Of a stretch of 64,000 nucleotides of DNA, positions 8,974 to 17,800 are shown in pieces. The DNA is from Citrobacter telavivensis. Its GTDB lineage: Bacteria; Pseudomonadota; Gammaproteobacteria; Enterobacterales; Enterobacteriaceae. The stretch is taken from positions 2,852,001 through 2,916,000 of the forward strand of contig CP045205.1 of NCBI GenBank assembly GCA_009363175.1, given 5' to 3'. The notes beneath the pieces are model-generated. The model saw only the letters and a program-made list of their open reading frames with translations. It was not told the origin of the DNA and did not search any database. Position 1 is the stretch's first letter. Each line of letters begins with the position of its first letter. The translations under genes were made by a program, and so were the position numbers.

Positions 8974-9738
8974 ATGAGCGCAAGTGAGAAAGCCGGACAT
9001 ACATTTTTAGCCAGCCTGGGGAAAACCCGTTTGCGACCCGGCGGCGTTGAGGCTACCGAGTGGCTGTTCAGTCAGTCGAATCTCACGGCGGACAGTGTCG
9101 TGCTGGAAGTCGCCTGCAACATGGGTACCACGTCCATCGAACTCGCCCAGCGCTTTGGCTGCACAATATATGCCATCGATATGGATAAAAACGCACTGAC
9201 GAAGGCCCGGCAAAACGTCGCGGCTGCGGGTCTACAGGATAAAATTCAGGTGCTGGATGCGAACGCCACTAAATTGCCTTTCGCCGACGAGGCCTTCGAT
9301 GTCGTGATTAACGAAGCGATGCTGACCATGTACGTGGACAAGGCGAAATCCCGGCTGATTAATGAATATTATCGGGTGCTCAAACCCGGCGGTCGCCTGC
9401 TGACACACGACATTATGTTCACCCATGAACATCTGGAGGCGGTCAGACAGACGCAACTGGAAGACGTTGTGAAATCCAACGTCAGCCCGATGACCCGAAC
9501 GGCATGGAAAGCACTGTTTATCGCCAACGGCTTCCAGTCGGTCAACACGCATCACGGCGAGATGTCTCTTATGTCCCCGTCAGGGCTGATTCGTGACGAG
9601 GGTCTGACGGGCACGGCGAAGATCCTGTTTAACGGATTGCGAACCCGTGAGAACAGGACGCGCTTTCTGGGGATGTTCCGCTTCTTCCGGCACCATCGCC
9701 ATCAGTTGAACTACATCGCCTGCTGCTCACGGAAATAA
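8974..9738 (+). CDS. Class I SAM-dependent methyltransferase of unknown substrate
   Basis: 254 aa. Methyltransferase_11-type Rossmann fold: motif I VVLEVACNMGTTSIELAQRFG (about residues 42-62), acidic ribose-binding Asp in IYAIDMD, motif II DANATKLPFADEAFDVVINEAM, and motif post-III EYYRVLKPGGRLLTHD. Motif I has Cys-Asn (ACNMG) where E/DxGxG is usual. ATG 8974 has GAGG nine bases upstream. It stands alone, divergent from the broken GlxA-like gene. The Fur-like box upstream suggests iron-linked expression. The substrate cannot be told from sequence; a small-molecule acceptor is more likely than DNA. Confidence 0.8.
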   Translation: MSASEKAGHTFLASLGKTRLRPGGVEATEWLFSQSNLTADSVVLEVACNMGTTSIELAQRFGCTIYAIDMDKNALTKARQNVAAAGLQDKIQVLDANATKLPFADEAFDVVINEAMLTMYVDKAKSRLINEYYRVLKPGGRLLTHDIMFTHEHLEAVRQTQLEDVVKSNVSPMTRTAWKALFIANGFQSVNTHHGEMSLMSPSGLIRDEGLTGTAKILFNGLRTRENRTRFLGMFRFFRHHRHQLNYIACCSRK

Positions 9739-9901
9739 TGTCCAGGTGGCCTGACGCAATGGTCTGTTTATTGATCCTGTGCGCTAGCGGCCAGTTCAGT
9801 CACTTTTAAAGTTGTGGACACGGTAGTAGGGCTTTCATGGACCCCCGTGGTTGAGAACTCACACCATGCAATTCCGGACCGCTTTTAACCGTTTCATAAT
9901 A

Positions 9902-9921
9902 GCGGGCAGTCACCTGCCCGC
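9902..9921. terminator. Hairpin after the deoC-like gene
   Basis: GCGGGCA-GTCACC-TGCCCGC, a 7-bp GC-rich stem with a 6-nt loop, lies 24 bp beyond the stop codon of the minus-strand aldolase gene. The U-tract is poor on both strands, so termination may be partial or Rho-assisted. Confidence 0.45.
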
Positions 9922-9945
9922 AAATATCAACAGATACTTTTAGCA

Positions 9946-10656
9946 TTAAGCATCCAGGCCTAAAACCACGGGGGTGGATCGATAACCAATTCCCATACGG
10001 TCGATTCCCATATCAATCAATTGCAGGAAGTGTTCACGCGTACGTATACATCCAGAACCTTTTACTTTGCAGCGTCCCTTTGCCGCATCGAGCATCACCT
10101 GAATCACCTCTGGTGTAGCACCTTTACTTTCGCCGCCGGTATAGAACCCGGTGGATGTTTTGACGAAATCCGCCCCGGCGCGGCATGCGTATTCCGTGGC
10201 GGTTGCAACCTGTTCCAGCGTTAACGCATCGGTTTCAAAAATCACTTTCAACAGGGTGTCGTAACGATGAGCAACGGCTGCCACAGCCCGGATGTCCTCT
10301 TCAAATTCCTGCCATTGCCCACTGCGGATAAAACCATAGTTGGCGACGATATCGAGGTCTTCAACGTCACCGTTTTGACAGATAATTTCGGCCTGCTTGA
10401 CTTTGGATACCGTTGACGATGCGCCAAACGGGAAATCACACACGACACAAATGCCGGTGTTTGTCCCTTTGCACATCGTCCTGGCGATGTCGAGATATGC
10501 CGGGTTTATGCACACGGTTTTACAATTAAAATCAATACCTTCCTGAATGTATTTCTGAACTTCCGCCAGGGTAAATTCTGGTTTGAGGACCGACTGATCG
10601 ATGTACCGACCCAGCTCCTGAGGTGACATCTCTGCGGCTTTCTTTTGCGGCTTCAT
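9946..10656 (-). CDS. DeoC/LacD-type aldolase (deoxyribose-phosphate aldolase-like)
   Basis: 236 aa, class I aldolase of the DeoC family, shorter than E. coli DeoC (259 aa) and not in a deoCABD context. Schiff-base Lys in VKTSTGFYTGG (about residue 170) and the second conserved Lys in LLKVIFETDAL (about 138) are present; the phosphate-binding end reads KVKGSGCIRTREHF. ATG 10656 has GGAGAT upstream. A palindromic operator (10683-10693) sits 27 bp before the start, and the same site precedes the neighbouring GntR gene, so the two form a small regulon. Physiological substrate may be deoxyribose-5-phosphate or another sugar phosphate. Confidence 0.85.
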   Translation of the reverse strand: MKPQKKAAEMSPQELGRYIDQSVLKPEFTLAEVQKYIQEGIDFNCKTVCINPAYLDIARTMCKGTNTGICVVCDFPFGASSTVSKVKQAEIICQNGDVEDLDIVANYGFIRSGQWQEFEEDIRAVAAVAHRYDTLLKVIFETDALTLEQVATATEYACRAGADFVKTSTGFYTGGESKGATPEVIQVMLDAAKGRCKVKGSGCIRTREHFLQLIDMGIDRMGIGYRSTPVVLGLDA

Positions 10657-10682
10657 AGGCGATCTCCATTCATTGTTTCATT

Positions 10683-10693
10683 TGTATGATACA
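10683..10693. promoter_or_regulatory. Palindromic operator upstream of deoC-like gene
   Basis: TGTATGATACA is a palindrome around the central G. Its core GTATGATAC is shared, apart from the central base, with GTATCATAC at 11595-11603 upstream of the GntR gene. HutC-type GntR proteins typically bind GT-N-TA-N-AC-like palindromes, so this is the likely operator of the adjacent regulator. Confidence 0.6.
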
Positions 10694-10741
10694 TATTAGA
10701 GAGTGAAAGCGCGTTGTCAATATCTAAAAGAACAGGGGCAA

Positions 10742-11560
10742 TCAGCATGTTAACTGGCGGGAAAAATCGACCCTCGCTTTAGCTGAATTCTGCCCGGCAT
10801 TAAACAGGTCAATTTTAAAATTGCACTTATCCGCTCGGGTCACCGACGTCGTATATTCAAAGACAAAACCGTTCTCAAGGAATGAAACACGTTCAATATG
10901 GTAACCGGCCATGACTTTTTCCGTGCACTGCAGATAATGTGCGGCTGATTTGTTGATAATCACCGCTTCAATATGTTCAGTAGCATGCGCAATATTCAGC
11001 CCAAACTCATTTTTGAGAACATCATAAAGGGAAAGGGTGGCAAAGTCGTAAAACTCAATGCCGGGGCACAGATTCCAGGGAATACAGGTCGTTTCCAGAA
11101 GCAGGGGGGTGTCATCCCCCAGTCGGACTCGTTTCAGGATGAAAACCTTACGCTGCGTTGGCGTCAGGTTCAGTTTGTCAGCAACCATCTCATCTGCATC
11201 GCTCACTTCCGATTGCAGCACCAGCGAATGGGGTTTTATTCCCTGTTCCCGCATACTTTCAGTGAAATTATAGAGCGAATTGAGTCGGCGATTAATTTTC
11301 TTATCGGCAATGAAGGTGCCTTTACGACGCTGACGTACAATAAGACCTTCCTCAAGAAGTTCATTGAACGCCAGTCGAACGGTTGTCCTGCTGATATTAA
11401 GAATGTCACACAACTCATTTTCGGTGACGATTTTATCATGGGGCCTGAATACGCCGAGCTTGATTTGATGGCGAATAAACGCGGCCAGTTGCGAATACAT
11501 AGAAGAACGAGTGCCTTCGGTAAAACGGAAGTTATCTTTGATAAAGAGTCCAGTGTCCAT
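10742..11560 (-). CDS. GntR/HutC-family transcriptional regulator (HTH + UTRA domain)
   Basis: 272 aa. N-terminal winged HTH about residues 18-85 (SQLAAFIRHQIKLGVF, ENELCDILNISRTTVRLAFNEL, GLIVRQRRKGTFI), followed by a UTRA effector domain (about 100-250) with VFILKRVRLGDDTPLLLETTCIP. It lies upstream of the DeoC-like aldolase gene on the same strand, 85 bp apart. Both genes carry the GTATSATAC palindrome, consistent with an autoregulated repressor responding to a sugar phosphate. ATG 11560. Confidence 0.88.
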   Translation of the reverse strand: MDTGLFIKDNFRFTEGTRSSMYSQLAAFIRHQIKLGVFRPHDKIVTENELCDILNISRTTVRLAFNELLEEGLIVRQRRKGTFIADKKINRRLNSLYNFTESMREQGIKPHSLVLQSEVSDADEMVADKLNLTPTQRKVFILKRVRLGDDTPLLLETTCIPWNLCPGIEFYDFATLSLYDVLKNEFGLNIAHATEHIEAVIINKSAAHYLQCTEKVMAGYHIERVSFLENGFVFEYTTSVTRADKCNFKIDLFNAGQNSAKARVDFSRQLTC

Positions 11561-11593
11561 AGCATTCTCTTCTGACCTATTGTGTCACTCAAA

Positions 11594-11604
11594 GGTATCA
11601 TACC
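11594..11604. promoter_or_regulatory. Palindromic operator upstream of the GntR gene
   Basis: GGTATCATACC, a perfect palindrome around the central C, 34 bp upstream of the GntR start codon. It shares the GTATSATAC core with the site before the aldolase gene, supporting autoregulation. Confidence 0.6.
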
Positions 11605-11814
11605 ATTAAATAGCCAGCCACGGCTGTCGCGCATTATGGTGCGTAATGACGTTTAAGATTTGTTATGGCGTGACGAACCCGCTGTCTGTCTTTCAACGCG
11701 ACACCGGTGAGAATGGGCTCAGGCGACACGATGAGCAGCGAAGAGAGGGGCAATCAAATCATCAGGCAGGCGTAGGGGCATTCACAATGGTTCCAACCAC
11801 CGAGAGAGGCATGA

Positions 11815-12168
11815 CTAACATTGGCGAAGTTTGGTCAACGGGCAGCCGGCACTGCGGCGCCACGCGCCGGGAGCCTGACCGTACTGACGCTTGAAACTGC
11901 GGTTGAATGACTGCTGAGAGTCAAAGCCCAACGCGATCGCCACGTTCAAAATCGGTTCGTCGCTGTGGGTTAAGCGTTCAACCGATTTTCGCAGCTTTTG
12001 GGCACGAATATACCCGGCGAGGGGATAACCCGTATGTTCTTTGAAGAGGCGCTGGAGGTGCCATTTCGAATAACCGGCTCGCCTGGAAACGGTGTCGATG
12101 TCCAGGCGGTTATCAAGGTTGTTGTCGATCCAGTCGAGTAAATCGTGAATAAATGCGCCAGTGTTCAT
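11815..12168 (-). CDS. rarA: RarA-like AraC/XylS activator next to oqxAB
   Basis: 117 aa, a single AraC DNA-binding domain with two HTH units of the MarA/SoxS/Rob group: first HTH RAGYSKWHLQRLFKEHTGYPL, second IALGFDSQQSFNRSFKRQYGQ. No ligand domain, so activity is set by expression level. It is divergent from oqxA exactly as in the Klebsiella rarA-oqxABR locus, where RarA activates OqxAB efflux and lowers multidrug susceptibility. RamA and SoxS are alternatives on sequence alone; the context decides for RarA. ATG 12168 follows a GGGGGG ribosome-binding site. Confidence 0.85.
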   Translation of the reverse strand: MNTGAFIHDLLDWIDNNLDNRLDIDTVSRRAGYSKWHLQRLFKEHTGYPLAGYIRAQKLRKSVERLTHSDEPILNVAIALGFDSQQSFNRSFKRQYGQAPGAWRRSAGCPLTKLRQC

Positions 12169-12501
12169 CTTGTTTCCCCCCGTCGCTTATTTAAAAGCAT
12201 CTTTGTCTGTTGCATTTAAAGGTGGCCTGTTTTTGCATTAATTGCAAGTTTTATTGTTACACTTAAATCCTTGCCGGAAACGCGTCTTTTGGCACTGACA
12301 CCAACAGCACATAAAGTGTATCAATTATTCTTGCACTAAATTTCACGCCTCCCTACAATCGCCGAAATAGTGTATTCGCAACTGTTACAGTTTTGTGGCG
12401 ATGAACGACACAAATGTCCCTGAGCCAGCCCGGACAAAGGAAGTGGCGCGGTGTCTCCTGCTGCGTCTTGCCCGGCGGCTACAATTACCGGAATAAAAAT
12501 A
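12169..12501. promoter_or_regulatory. Divergent rarA / oqxA control region
   Basis: 333 bp without a gene. It holds an inverted repeat TTGCA-TTAAT-TGCAA at 12233-12247, placed 65 bp before rarA, and AT-rich -10-like stretches. Sites for RarA (marbox) and OqxR are expected here from the Klebsiella locus, but I cannot identify a convincing marbox by eye. Confidence 0.5.
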
Positions 12502-13677
12502 ATGAGCCTGCAAAAAACCTGGGTTAGCTTTCATCTGCATGCGCTGGGAGCGATGCTGCTCGGCGTACTGCTCGTCGGTTGCGATGACGGTGTCGCCCAA
12601 AACGTCGCGCCACAAGCTCCCGCCGTCAGCGCCGCTGACGTGGTAATGAAATCCATTAATCAGTGGGATAGTTTTAATGGCAGGATTGACGCGGTGGAAA
12701 GTGTTCAGCTACGCCCGCGCGTCTCTGGCTACATTGATAAAGTGAATTACACCGACGGTCAGGAGGTGAAAAAAGGGGAGGTGCTGTTCACTATCGATGA
12801 CAGGACCTATCGCGCCGCGCTGGAACAGGCGCAGGCGACGTTGGCGAGAGCCAAAACCCAGGCAAGCCTCGCGCGAAGTGAGGCGAACCGTACCGATAAA
12901 TTAGTCAATACTAATGTCGTCTCCCGCGAAGAATGGGAGCAGCGCCGTTCGGTCGCCACCCAGGCACAGGCCGACATCCGCGCAGCGCAGGCGGCCGTTG
13001 ATGCTGCGCAACTTAACCTGGATTTCACCAAAGTGACCGCGCCTATTGAGGGTCGCGCCAGCCGTGCGTTAATCACCAGCGGTAATCTGGTCACCGCGGG
13101 GGACAGCGCCAGCGTGCTCACCACGCTGGTATCGCAGAAGACGGTTTACGTCTACTTTGACGTGGATGAGTCGACCTACCTTCATTATCAAAACCTCGCC
13201 CGCAGCGGGCAGGGCGCGTCCAGTAATCATCTGGCGCTACCGGTTGAAATTGGCCTTGTTGGCGAGGATGGCTATCCCCATCAGGGAAAAGTCGATTTTC
13301 TTGATAATCAGTTAACGCCGAGTACCGGCACAATCCGTATGCGCGCGCTATTAGATAACGCGCAGCGTCAGTTCACGCCGGGACTCTTTGCCCGCGTACG
13401 CCTGCCGGGCAGCGCGGAGTTCAACGCCATGCTTATCGACGACAAAGCGGTGCTGACCGATCAGGATCGCAAATATGTTTATATCGTTGATAAAGAAGGT
13501 AAAGCGCAGCGCCGCGATATTACACCGGGGCGTCTGGCCGCCGGATTACGCATCGTGCAGCAGGGACTGAACCCTGGCGACAGAGTCATCGTCGATGGTT
13601 TACAAAAAGTGTTTATGCCGGGTATGCCGGTTAACGCGAAAACCGTCGCCATGACCGCCAGCGCCACCCTCAACTGA
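12502..13677 (+). CDS. oqxA: OqxA, periplasmic adaptor of the OqxAB RND efflux pump
   Basis: 391 aa, membrane fusion protein of the HlyD/AcrA family. The N-terminus has a lipobox LVGC with the acylated Cys at residue 27, then a barrel-sandwich hybrid domain split by a coiled coil (EQAQATLARAKTQASLARSE ... AQADIRAAQAAVDAAQLNLD). Sequence follows Klebsiella OqxA closely from memory (QLRPRVSGYIDKVNYTDGQE, PGMPVNAKTVAM). I chose ATG 12502 (MSLQKTW, GGAA upstream), 17 codons inside the longest open frame, since this is the OqxA start. Partners: OqxB and probably TolC. Confidence 0.95.
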   Translation: MSLQKTWVSFHLHALGAMLLGVLLVGCDDGVAQNVAPQAPAVSAADVVMKSINQWDSFNGRIDAVESVQLRPRVSGYIDKVNYTDGQEVKKGEVLFTIDDRTYRAALEQAQATLARAKTQASLARSEANRTDKLVNTNVVSREEWEQRRSVATQAQADIRAAQAAVDAAQLNLDFTKVTAPIEGRASRALITSGNLVTAGDSASVLTTLVSQKTVYVYFDVDESTYLHYQNLARSGQGASSNHLALPVEIGLVGEDGYPHQGKVDFLDNQLTPSTGTIRMRALLDNAQRQFTPGLFARVRLPGSAEFNAMLIDDKAVLTDQDRKYVYIVDKEGKAQRRDITPGRLAAGLRIVQQGLNPGDRVIVDGLQKVFMPGMPVNAKTVAMTASATLN

Positions 13678-13700
13678 TCCCTTACCTGAGAATCCGCCAC

Positions 13701-16700
13701 ATGGACTTTTCCCGCTTTTTCATCGACAGGCCGATCTTTGCCGCGGTGCTGTCGATTCTGATTTTTATCACAGGATTAATCGCCATCCCGCTGTTGCCGG
13801 TCAGCGAATATCCTGATGTCGTACCGCCAAGCGTACAGGTGCGTGCGGAGTATCCAGGCGCCAACCCGAAAGTGATTGCGGAGACCGTGGCAACGCCGCT
13901 GGAAGAAGCGATCAACGGCGTTGAAAACATGATGTACATGAAATCCGTCGCAGGCTCTGACGGTGTGCTGGTGACCACCGTCACGTTCCGTCCGGGCACA
14001 GACCCCGATCAGGCGCAGGTTCAGGTACAAAACAGGGTATCCCAGGCCGAGGCGCGTCTGCCGGAAGATGTGCGCCGTCTGGGTATCACCACCCAGAAAC
14101 AGTCGCCGACGCTCACGCTGGTGGTGCATCTGTTTTCGCCTGGCGGTAAGTACGATTCACTGTATATGCGCAACTATGCCACGCTAAAAGTGAAGGACGA
14201 GCTGGCGCGTCTGCCTGGCGTTGGTCAGATCCAGATTTTTGGCTCAGGCGAATATGCTATGCGCATCTGGTTGGATCCAAACAAGGTGGCGGCACGCGGA
14301 TTAACCGCTTCGGATGTGGTAACGGCGATGCAGGAGCAAAACGTACAGGTTTCCGCCGGGCAGCTTGGCGCCGAGCCGCTGCCGAAAGAGAGCGATTTCC
14401 TGATCTCCATTAACGCCCAGGGGCGTCTGCATACGGAAGAAGAGTTTGGCAACATTGTCCTGAAAACCACGCAGGACGGTACGGTTGTCCGCCTGCGCGA
14501 CGTGGCGCGTATCGAAATGGGCTCCGGAAGCTATGCGCTGCGTTCACAGCTTAACAATAAAGACGCGGTCGGGATTGGTATCTTCCAGTCTCCGGGGGCA
14601 AACGCCATTGATTTGTCTGACGCGGTGCGCGCCAAAATGAACGAGCTGTCCACGCGTTTCCCGGAAGATATGAAATGGGCGGCACCTTACGATCCTACCG
14701 TTTTCGTTCGCGATTCCATTCGCGCGGTAGTGCAAACGCTGCTGGAAGCGGTGGTGCTGGTTGTACTGGTGGTCATTTTGTTCCTGCAAACCTGGCGCGC
14801 ATCAATTATTCCACTGATCGCGGTGCCGGTATCGGTCGTGGGCACGTTCAGCATTCTCTACCTTCTTGGTTTTTCGCTTAATACCCTGAGTTTGTTCGGG
14901 CTGGTATTGGCTATTGGTATCGTTGTGGATGACGCCATCGTCGTGGTGGAAAACGTCGAGCGAAATATCGAAGAGGGGCTTGCTCCACTTGAGGCGGCGC
15001 ATCAGGCGATGCGAGAAGTTTCCGGGCCGATTATCGCCATTGCGCTGGTGCTGTGCGCGGTATTCGTACCGATGGCGTTTCTCTCCGGGGTAACCGGTCA
15101 GTTCTACAAACAGTTTGCGGTGACTATCGCAATTTCAACCGTGATCTCTGCTATCAACTCGTTGACGCTCTCTCCGGCGCTGGCTGCCCTGCTATTAAAG
15201 CCGCATGGCGCACCGAAAGACTTCCCGACCAGGCTTATTGATCGCCTGTTCGGTTGGCTTTTCCGTCCATTTAACCGCTTTTTCCACCGCAGCTCGAACG
15301 GCTATCAAGGGCTGGTTGGCAAAACGCTCGGACGACGGGGAGCGGTATTTGCTGTCTATGTGCTGCTGCTCTGTGCTGCTGGCGTCATGTTTAAAGCCGT
15401 ACCCGGCGGGTTTATTCCAACGCAGGATAAGCTGTATTTAATTGGCGGCGTGAAAATGCCAGAAGGGGCGTCGCTGGCACGCACCGATTCGGTGATCCGC
15501 AAAATGAGCGAAATCGGTATGAATACCGAAGGTGTGGATTATGCGGTTGCCTTCCCGGGGCTTAATGCGCTGCAGTTCACCAACACGCCGAATACCGGGA
15601 CCGTCTTTTTTGGCCTGAAACCGTTCGATCAGCGCAAACACTCTGCGGCGGAAATTAACGCGGAGATCAACGCTAAAATCGCGCAAATCCAGCAGGGCTT
15701 TGGTTTCTCCATTTTGCCACCGCCGATATTAGGGTTGGGGCAGGGCTCCGGGTATTCGCTGTATATCCAGGATCGCGCAGGTCTTGGTTATGGCGCGCTG
15801 CAAAACGCGGTGAACACGATGTCTGGTGCAATTATGCAGACGCCGGGGATGCATTTCCCGATCTCAACCTACCAGGCTAACGTTCCGCAACTGGATGTAC
15901 AGGTCGATCGTGATAAGGCGAAAGCGCAGGGCGTGTTGCTGACCGACCTGTTTGGTACGCTGCAAACCTATCTGGGATCGTCTTATGTGAATGATTTTAA
16001 CCAGTTTGGGCGTACCTGGCGCGTGATGGCGCAAGCCGACGGACCGTTCCGCGACAGCGTGGAAGATATTGCTAATTTGCGCACCCGTAATAATCAGGGC
16101 GAAATGGTGCCGATCGGCAGTATGGTGAATATCAGTACCACCTACGGGCCGGATCCGGTGATTCGCTACAATGGTTATCCGGCGGCGGATCTCATTGGCG
16201 ATGCCGATCCTCGCATACTCTCTTCCGCACAGGCGATGACGCAGCTTGATAAGATGTCGAAGCAGATACTGCCGAATGGGATGAATATTGAATGGACGGA
16301 TCTGAGCTTCCAGCAGGCCACTCAGGGCAATACGGCGCTGATTGTCTTCCCGGTTGCGGTTCTGCTGGCTTTCCTGGTGCTGGCGGCACTGTATGAAAGC
16401 TGGACGCTACCGCTGGCGGTGATCCTTATCGTCCCGATGACCATGCTGTCCGCTCTGTTTGGCGTCTGGTTGACCGGTGGTGATAACAACGTGTTCGTTC
16501 AGGTTGGTCTGGTTGTACTTATGGGGCTCGCCTGTAAAAACGCTATTCTGATCGTTGAGTTCGCCCGCGAGCTGGAAATCCAGGGGAAGGGTATCATGGA
16601 TGCGGCGTTGGAAGCCTGTCGTCTGCGCTTACGCCCGATTGTGATGACGTCCATCGCCTTTATTGCCGGGACGATTCCACTGATCCTCGGGCACGGCGCA

Positions 16701-16856
16701 GGTGCAGAAGTGCGTGGTGTCACCGGTATCACGGTGTTTTCCGGTATGCTGGGCGTGACGTTGTTTGGTTTGTTCCTGACGCCGGTGTTTTACGTTACGC
16801 TGCGTAAATTCGTTGCGCGCGGTAAACCGGTAAGGGATGTTTTGCCTGTTTCTTAA
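13701..16856 (+). CDS. oqxB: OqxB, inner-membrane RND multidrug transporter
   Basis: 1051 aa (OqxB is about 1050). RND proton-drug antiporter exporting quinolones, olaquindox, chloramphenicol and nitrofurantoin in studied homologues. Visible features: N-terminal FFIDRPIFAAVLSIL, two large periplasmic loops, the TM4 proton-relay Asp pair in GIVVDDAIVVVENVERN (about residue 408), and the TM10/11 GLACKNAILIVEFA. It starts 23 bp after oqxA, so both are in one operon. A strong terminator follows at 16873-16906. Confidence 0.96.
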   Translation: MDFSRFFIDRPIFAAVLSILIFITGLIAIPLLPVSEYPDVVPPSVQVRAEYPGANPKVIAETVATPLEEAINGVENMMYMKSVAGSDGVLVTTVTFRPGTDPDQAQVQVQNRVSQAEARLPEDVRRLGITTQKQSPTLTLVVHLFSPGGKYDSLYMRNYATLKVKDELARLPGVGQIQIFGSGEYAMRIWLDPNKVAARGLTASDVVTAMQEQNVQVSAGQLGAEPLPKESDFLISINAQGRLHTEEEFGNIVLKTTQDGTVVRLRDVARIEMGSGSYALRSQLNNKDAVGIGIFQSPGANAIDLSDAVRAKMNELSTRFPEDMKWAAPYDPTVFVRDSIRAVVQTLLEAVVLVVLVVILFLQTWRASIIPLIAVPVSVVGTFSILYLLGFSLNTLSLFGLVLAIGIVVDDAIVVVENVERNIEEGLAPLEAAHQAMREVSGPIIAIALVLCAVFVPMAFLSGVTGQFYKQFAVTIAISTVISAINSLTLSPALAALLLKPHGAPKDFPTRLIDRLFGWLFRPFNRFFHRSSNGYQGLVGKTLGRRGAVFAVYVLLLCAAGVMFKAVPGGFIPTQDKLYLIGGVKMPEGASLARTDSVIRKMSEIGMNTEGVDYAVAFPGLNALQFTNTPNTGTVFFGLKPFDQRKHSAAEINAEINAKIAQIQQGFGFSILPPPILGLGQGSGYSLYIQDRAGLGYGALQNAVNTMSGAIMQTPGMHFPISTYQANVPQLDVQVDRDKAKAQGVLLTDLFGTLQTYLGSSYVNDFNQFGRTWRVMAQADGPFRDSVEDIANLRTRNNQGEMVPIGSMVNISTTYGPDPVIRYNGYPAADLIGDADPRILSSAQAMTQLDKMSKQILPNGMNIEWTDLSFQQATQGNTALIVFPVAVLLAFLVLAALYESWTLPLAVILIVPMTMLSALFGVWLTGGDNNVFVQVGLVVLMGLACKNAILIVEFARELEIQGKGIMDAALEACRLRLRPIVMTSIAFIAGTIPLILGHGAGAEVRGVTGITVFSGMLGVTLFGLFLTPVFYVTLRKFVARGKPVRDVLPVS

Positions 16857-16872
16857 GGCATTGCACATAACG

Positions 16873-16906
16873 AAAAAACCGCCTTCACCGTTAAGGCGGT
16901 TTTTTT
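16873..16906. terminator. Bidirectional terminator between oqxB and oqxR
   Basis: AAAAAACCGCCTT-CACCGTT-AAGGCGGTTTTTT: an 8-bp-plus GC-rich stem flanked by A and T runs, serving the convergent oqxB (plus) and oqxR (minus). Confidence 0.9.
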
Positions 16907-16921
16907 GCAGTAGGGAAATAA

Positions 16922-17401
16922 CTAATGCGCTTTTTTAGACCGGGCATCAATTTCAGGGACCGGATCGCAGCCGCTGGTATCGGCTTTTTTGACCTCTTCC
17001 AGCGCGCTTGCCACGGTATGGCGAGCTAATACCTCTAATGAAGCCTGCTCCGCTTCATCGGCGATAGATTTGAAGTACCAACACGCGTTGGCGCTGACCA
17101 CGCAGCGAGCAGGTATGTCAGGACGCGACGCCCACAGTTTTTTATCTTCTATGACGGAAATGTAGATATCGCGCAGGGTGATCTTGTCCGCCGGGCGACC
17201 AAGATGAATAGAACCGTTGCGGCCAAGCGTTGAGACGATGATACCGTCACGCGTGAGCGGAACCATTAATTTGCGAATAAAGCTCGGATTCGCTTCCAGA
17301 CCATAGGCCAGAATTGCACTTGTCGAACGTTCACCCGATTGCTCCGCCATCGCTACGCTGAGAACCATCTGCAAAGCTGTCGGGAAGCGGTAATCTAACA
17401 T
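16922..17401 (-). CDS. oqxR: OqxR, Rrf2-family repressor of oqxAB
   Basis: 159 aa, Rrf2 family. Winged HTH at the N-terminus (PTALQMVLSVAMAEQ, SAILAYGLEANPSFIRKLMVPL, GIIVSTLGRNGSIHLGR) and three Cys in CVVSANACW and SGCD that could hold an iron-sulfur cluster or act as redox sensor. Position after oqxB, convergent, matches the Klebsiella locus where OqxR represses rarA-oqxAB and loss of function causes efflux overexpression. ATG 17401 with AGGA upstream; the open frame continues almost 100 codons further but that part is low-complexity non-family sequence. The gene looks intact. Confidence 0.88.
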   Translation of the reverse strand: MLDYRFPTALQMVLSVAMAEQSGERSTSAILAYGLEANPSFIRKLMVPLTRDGIIVSTLGRNGSIHLGRPADKITLRDIYISVIEDKKLWASRPDIPARCVVSANACWYFKSIADEAEQASLEVLARHTVASALEEVKKADTSGCDPVPEIDARSKKAH

Positions 17402-17800
17402 TTTATTGTCCTGGGTTGCGGTGAATCTTGTTCTTTTTGGCACCGCGGAGGTGGATAAACAGTAAGCATCAATATAACAAAAAGGGTAATTTTTTTGAAG
17501 CAGTGAACGATTGACCTGACAGGCAAAAATGCGTTTCCGGTACGCGCCGGAGGGGAGAAAAGCATCAATCGCGAACGCTTTATTGATCTCAAATTCAACG
17601 ATAGCGGATCGCGATGCTGTCCTGGCTACAATCAATGTTTCACTTAACTCTTTATCTGAAAACTCCTTATCTGAAAACAACGGGAAACTACACGACAAAC
17701 CTTCATGACATACGGCAATTGAACGCTATCGTAATGTCATTCGTGAATTGGGTCTGTCGAGTAATGTGCAAATCCTCTCTGAAATTTCTGCAAATATGAT
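17402..17800. other. Intergenic stretch between oqxR and the diguanylate cyclase gene
   Basis: No recognisable gene. A 12-bp direct repeat (TTATCTGAAAAC) occurs twice close together around 17651-17678. The oqxR promoter should lie within the part next to 17401. The remainder is AT-rich and featureless to the eye. Confidence 0.5.

Noticed and set aside
17402..17698. N-terminal extension of OqxR by about 99 codons
   Set aside because: The Rrf2 domain starts at MLDYRFPT with its own AGGA site; the extension is not family-like.
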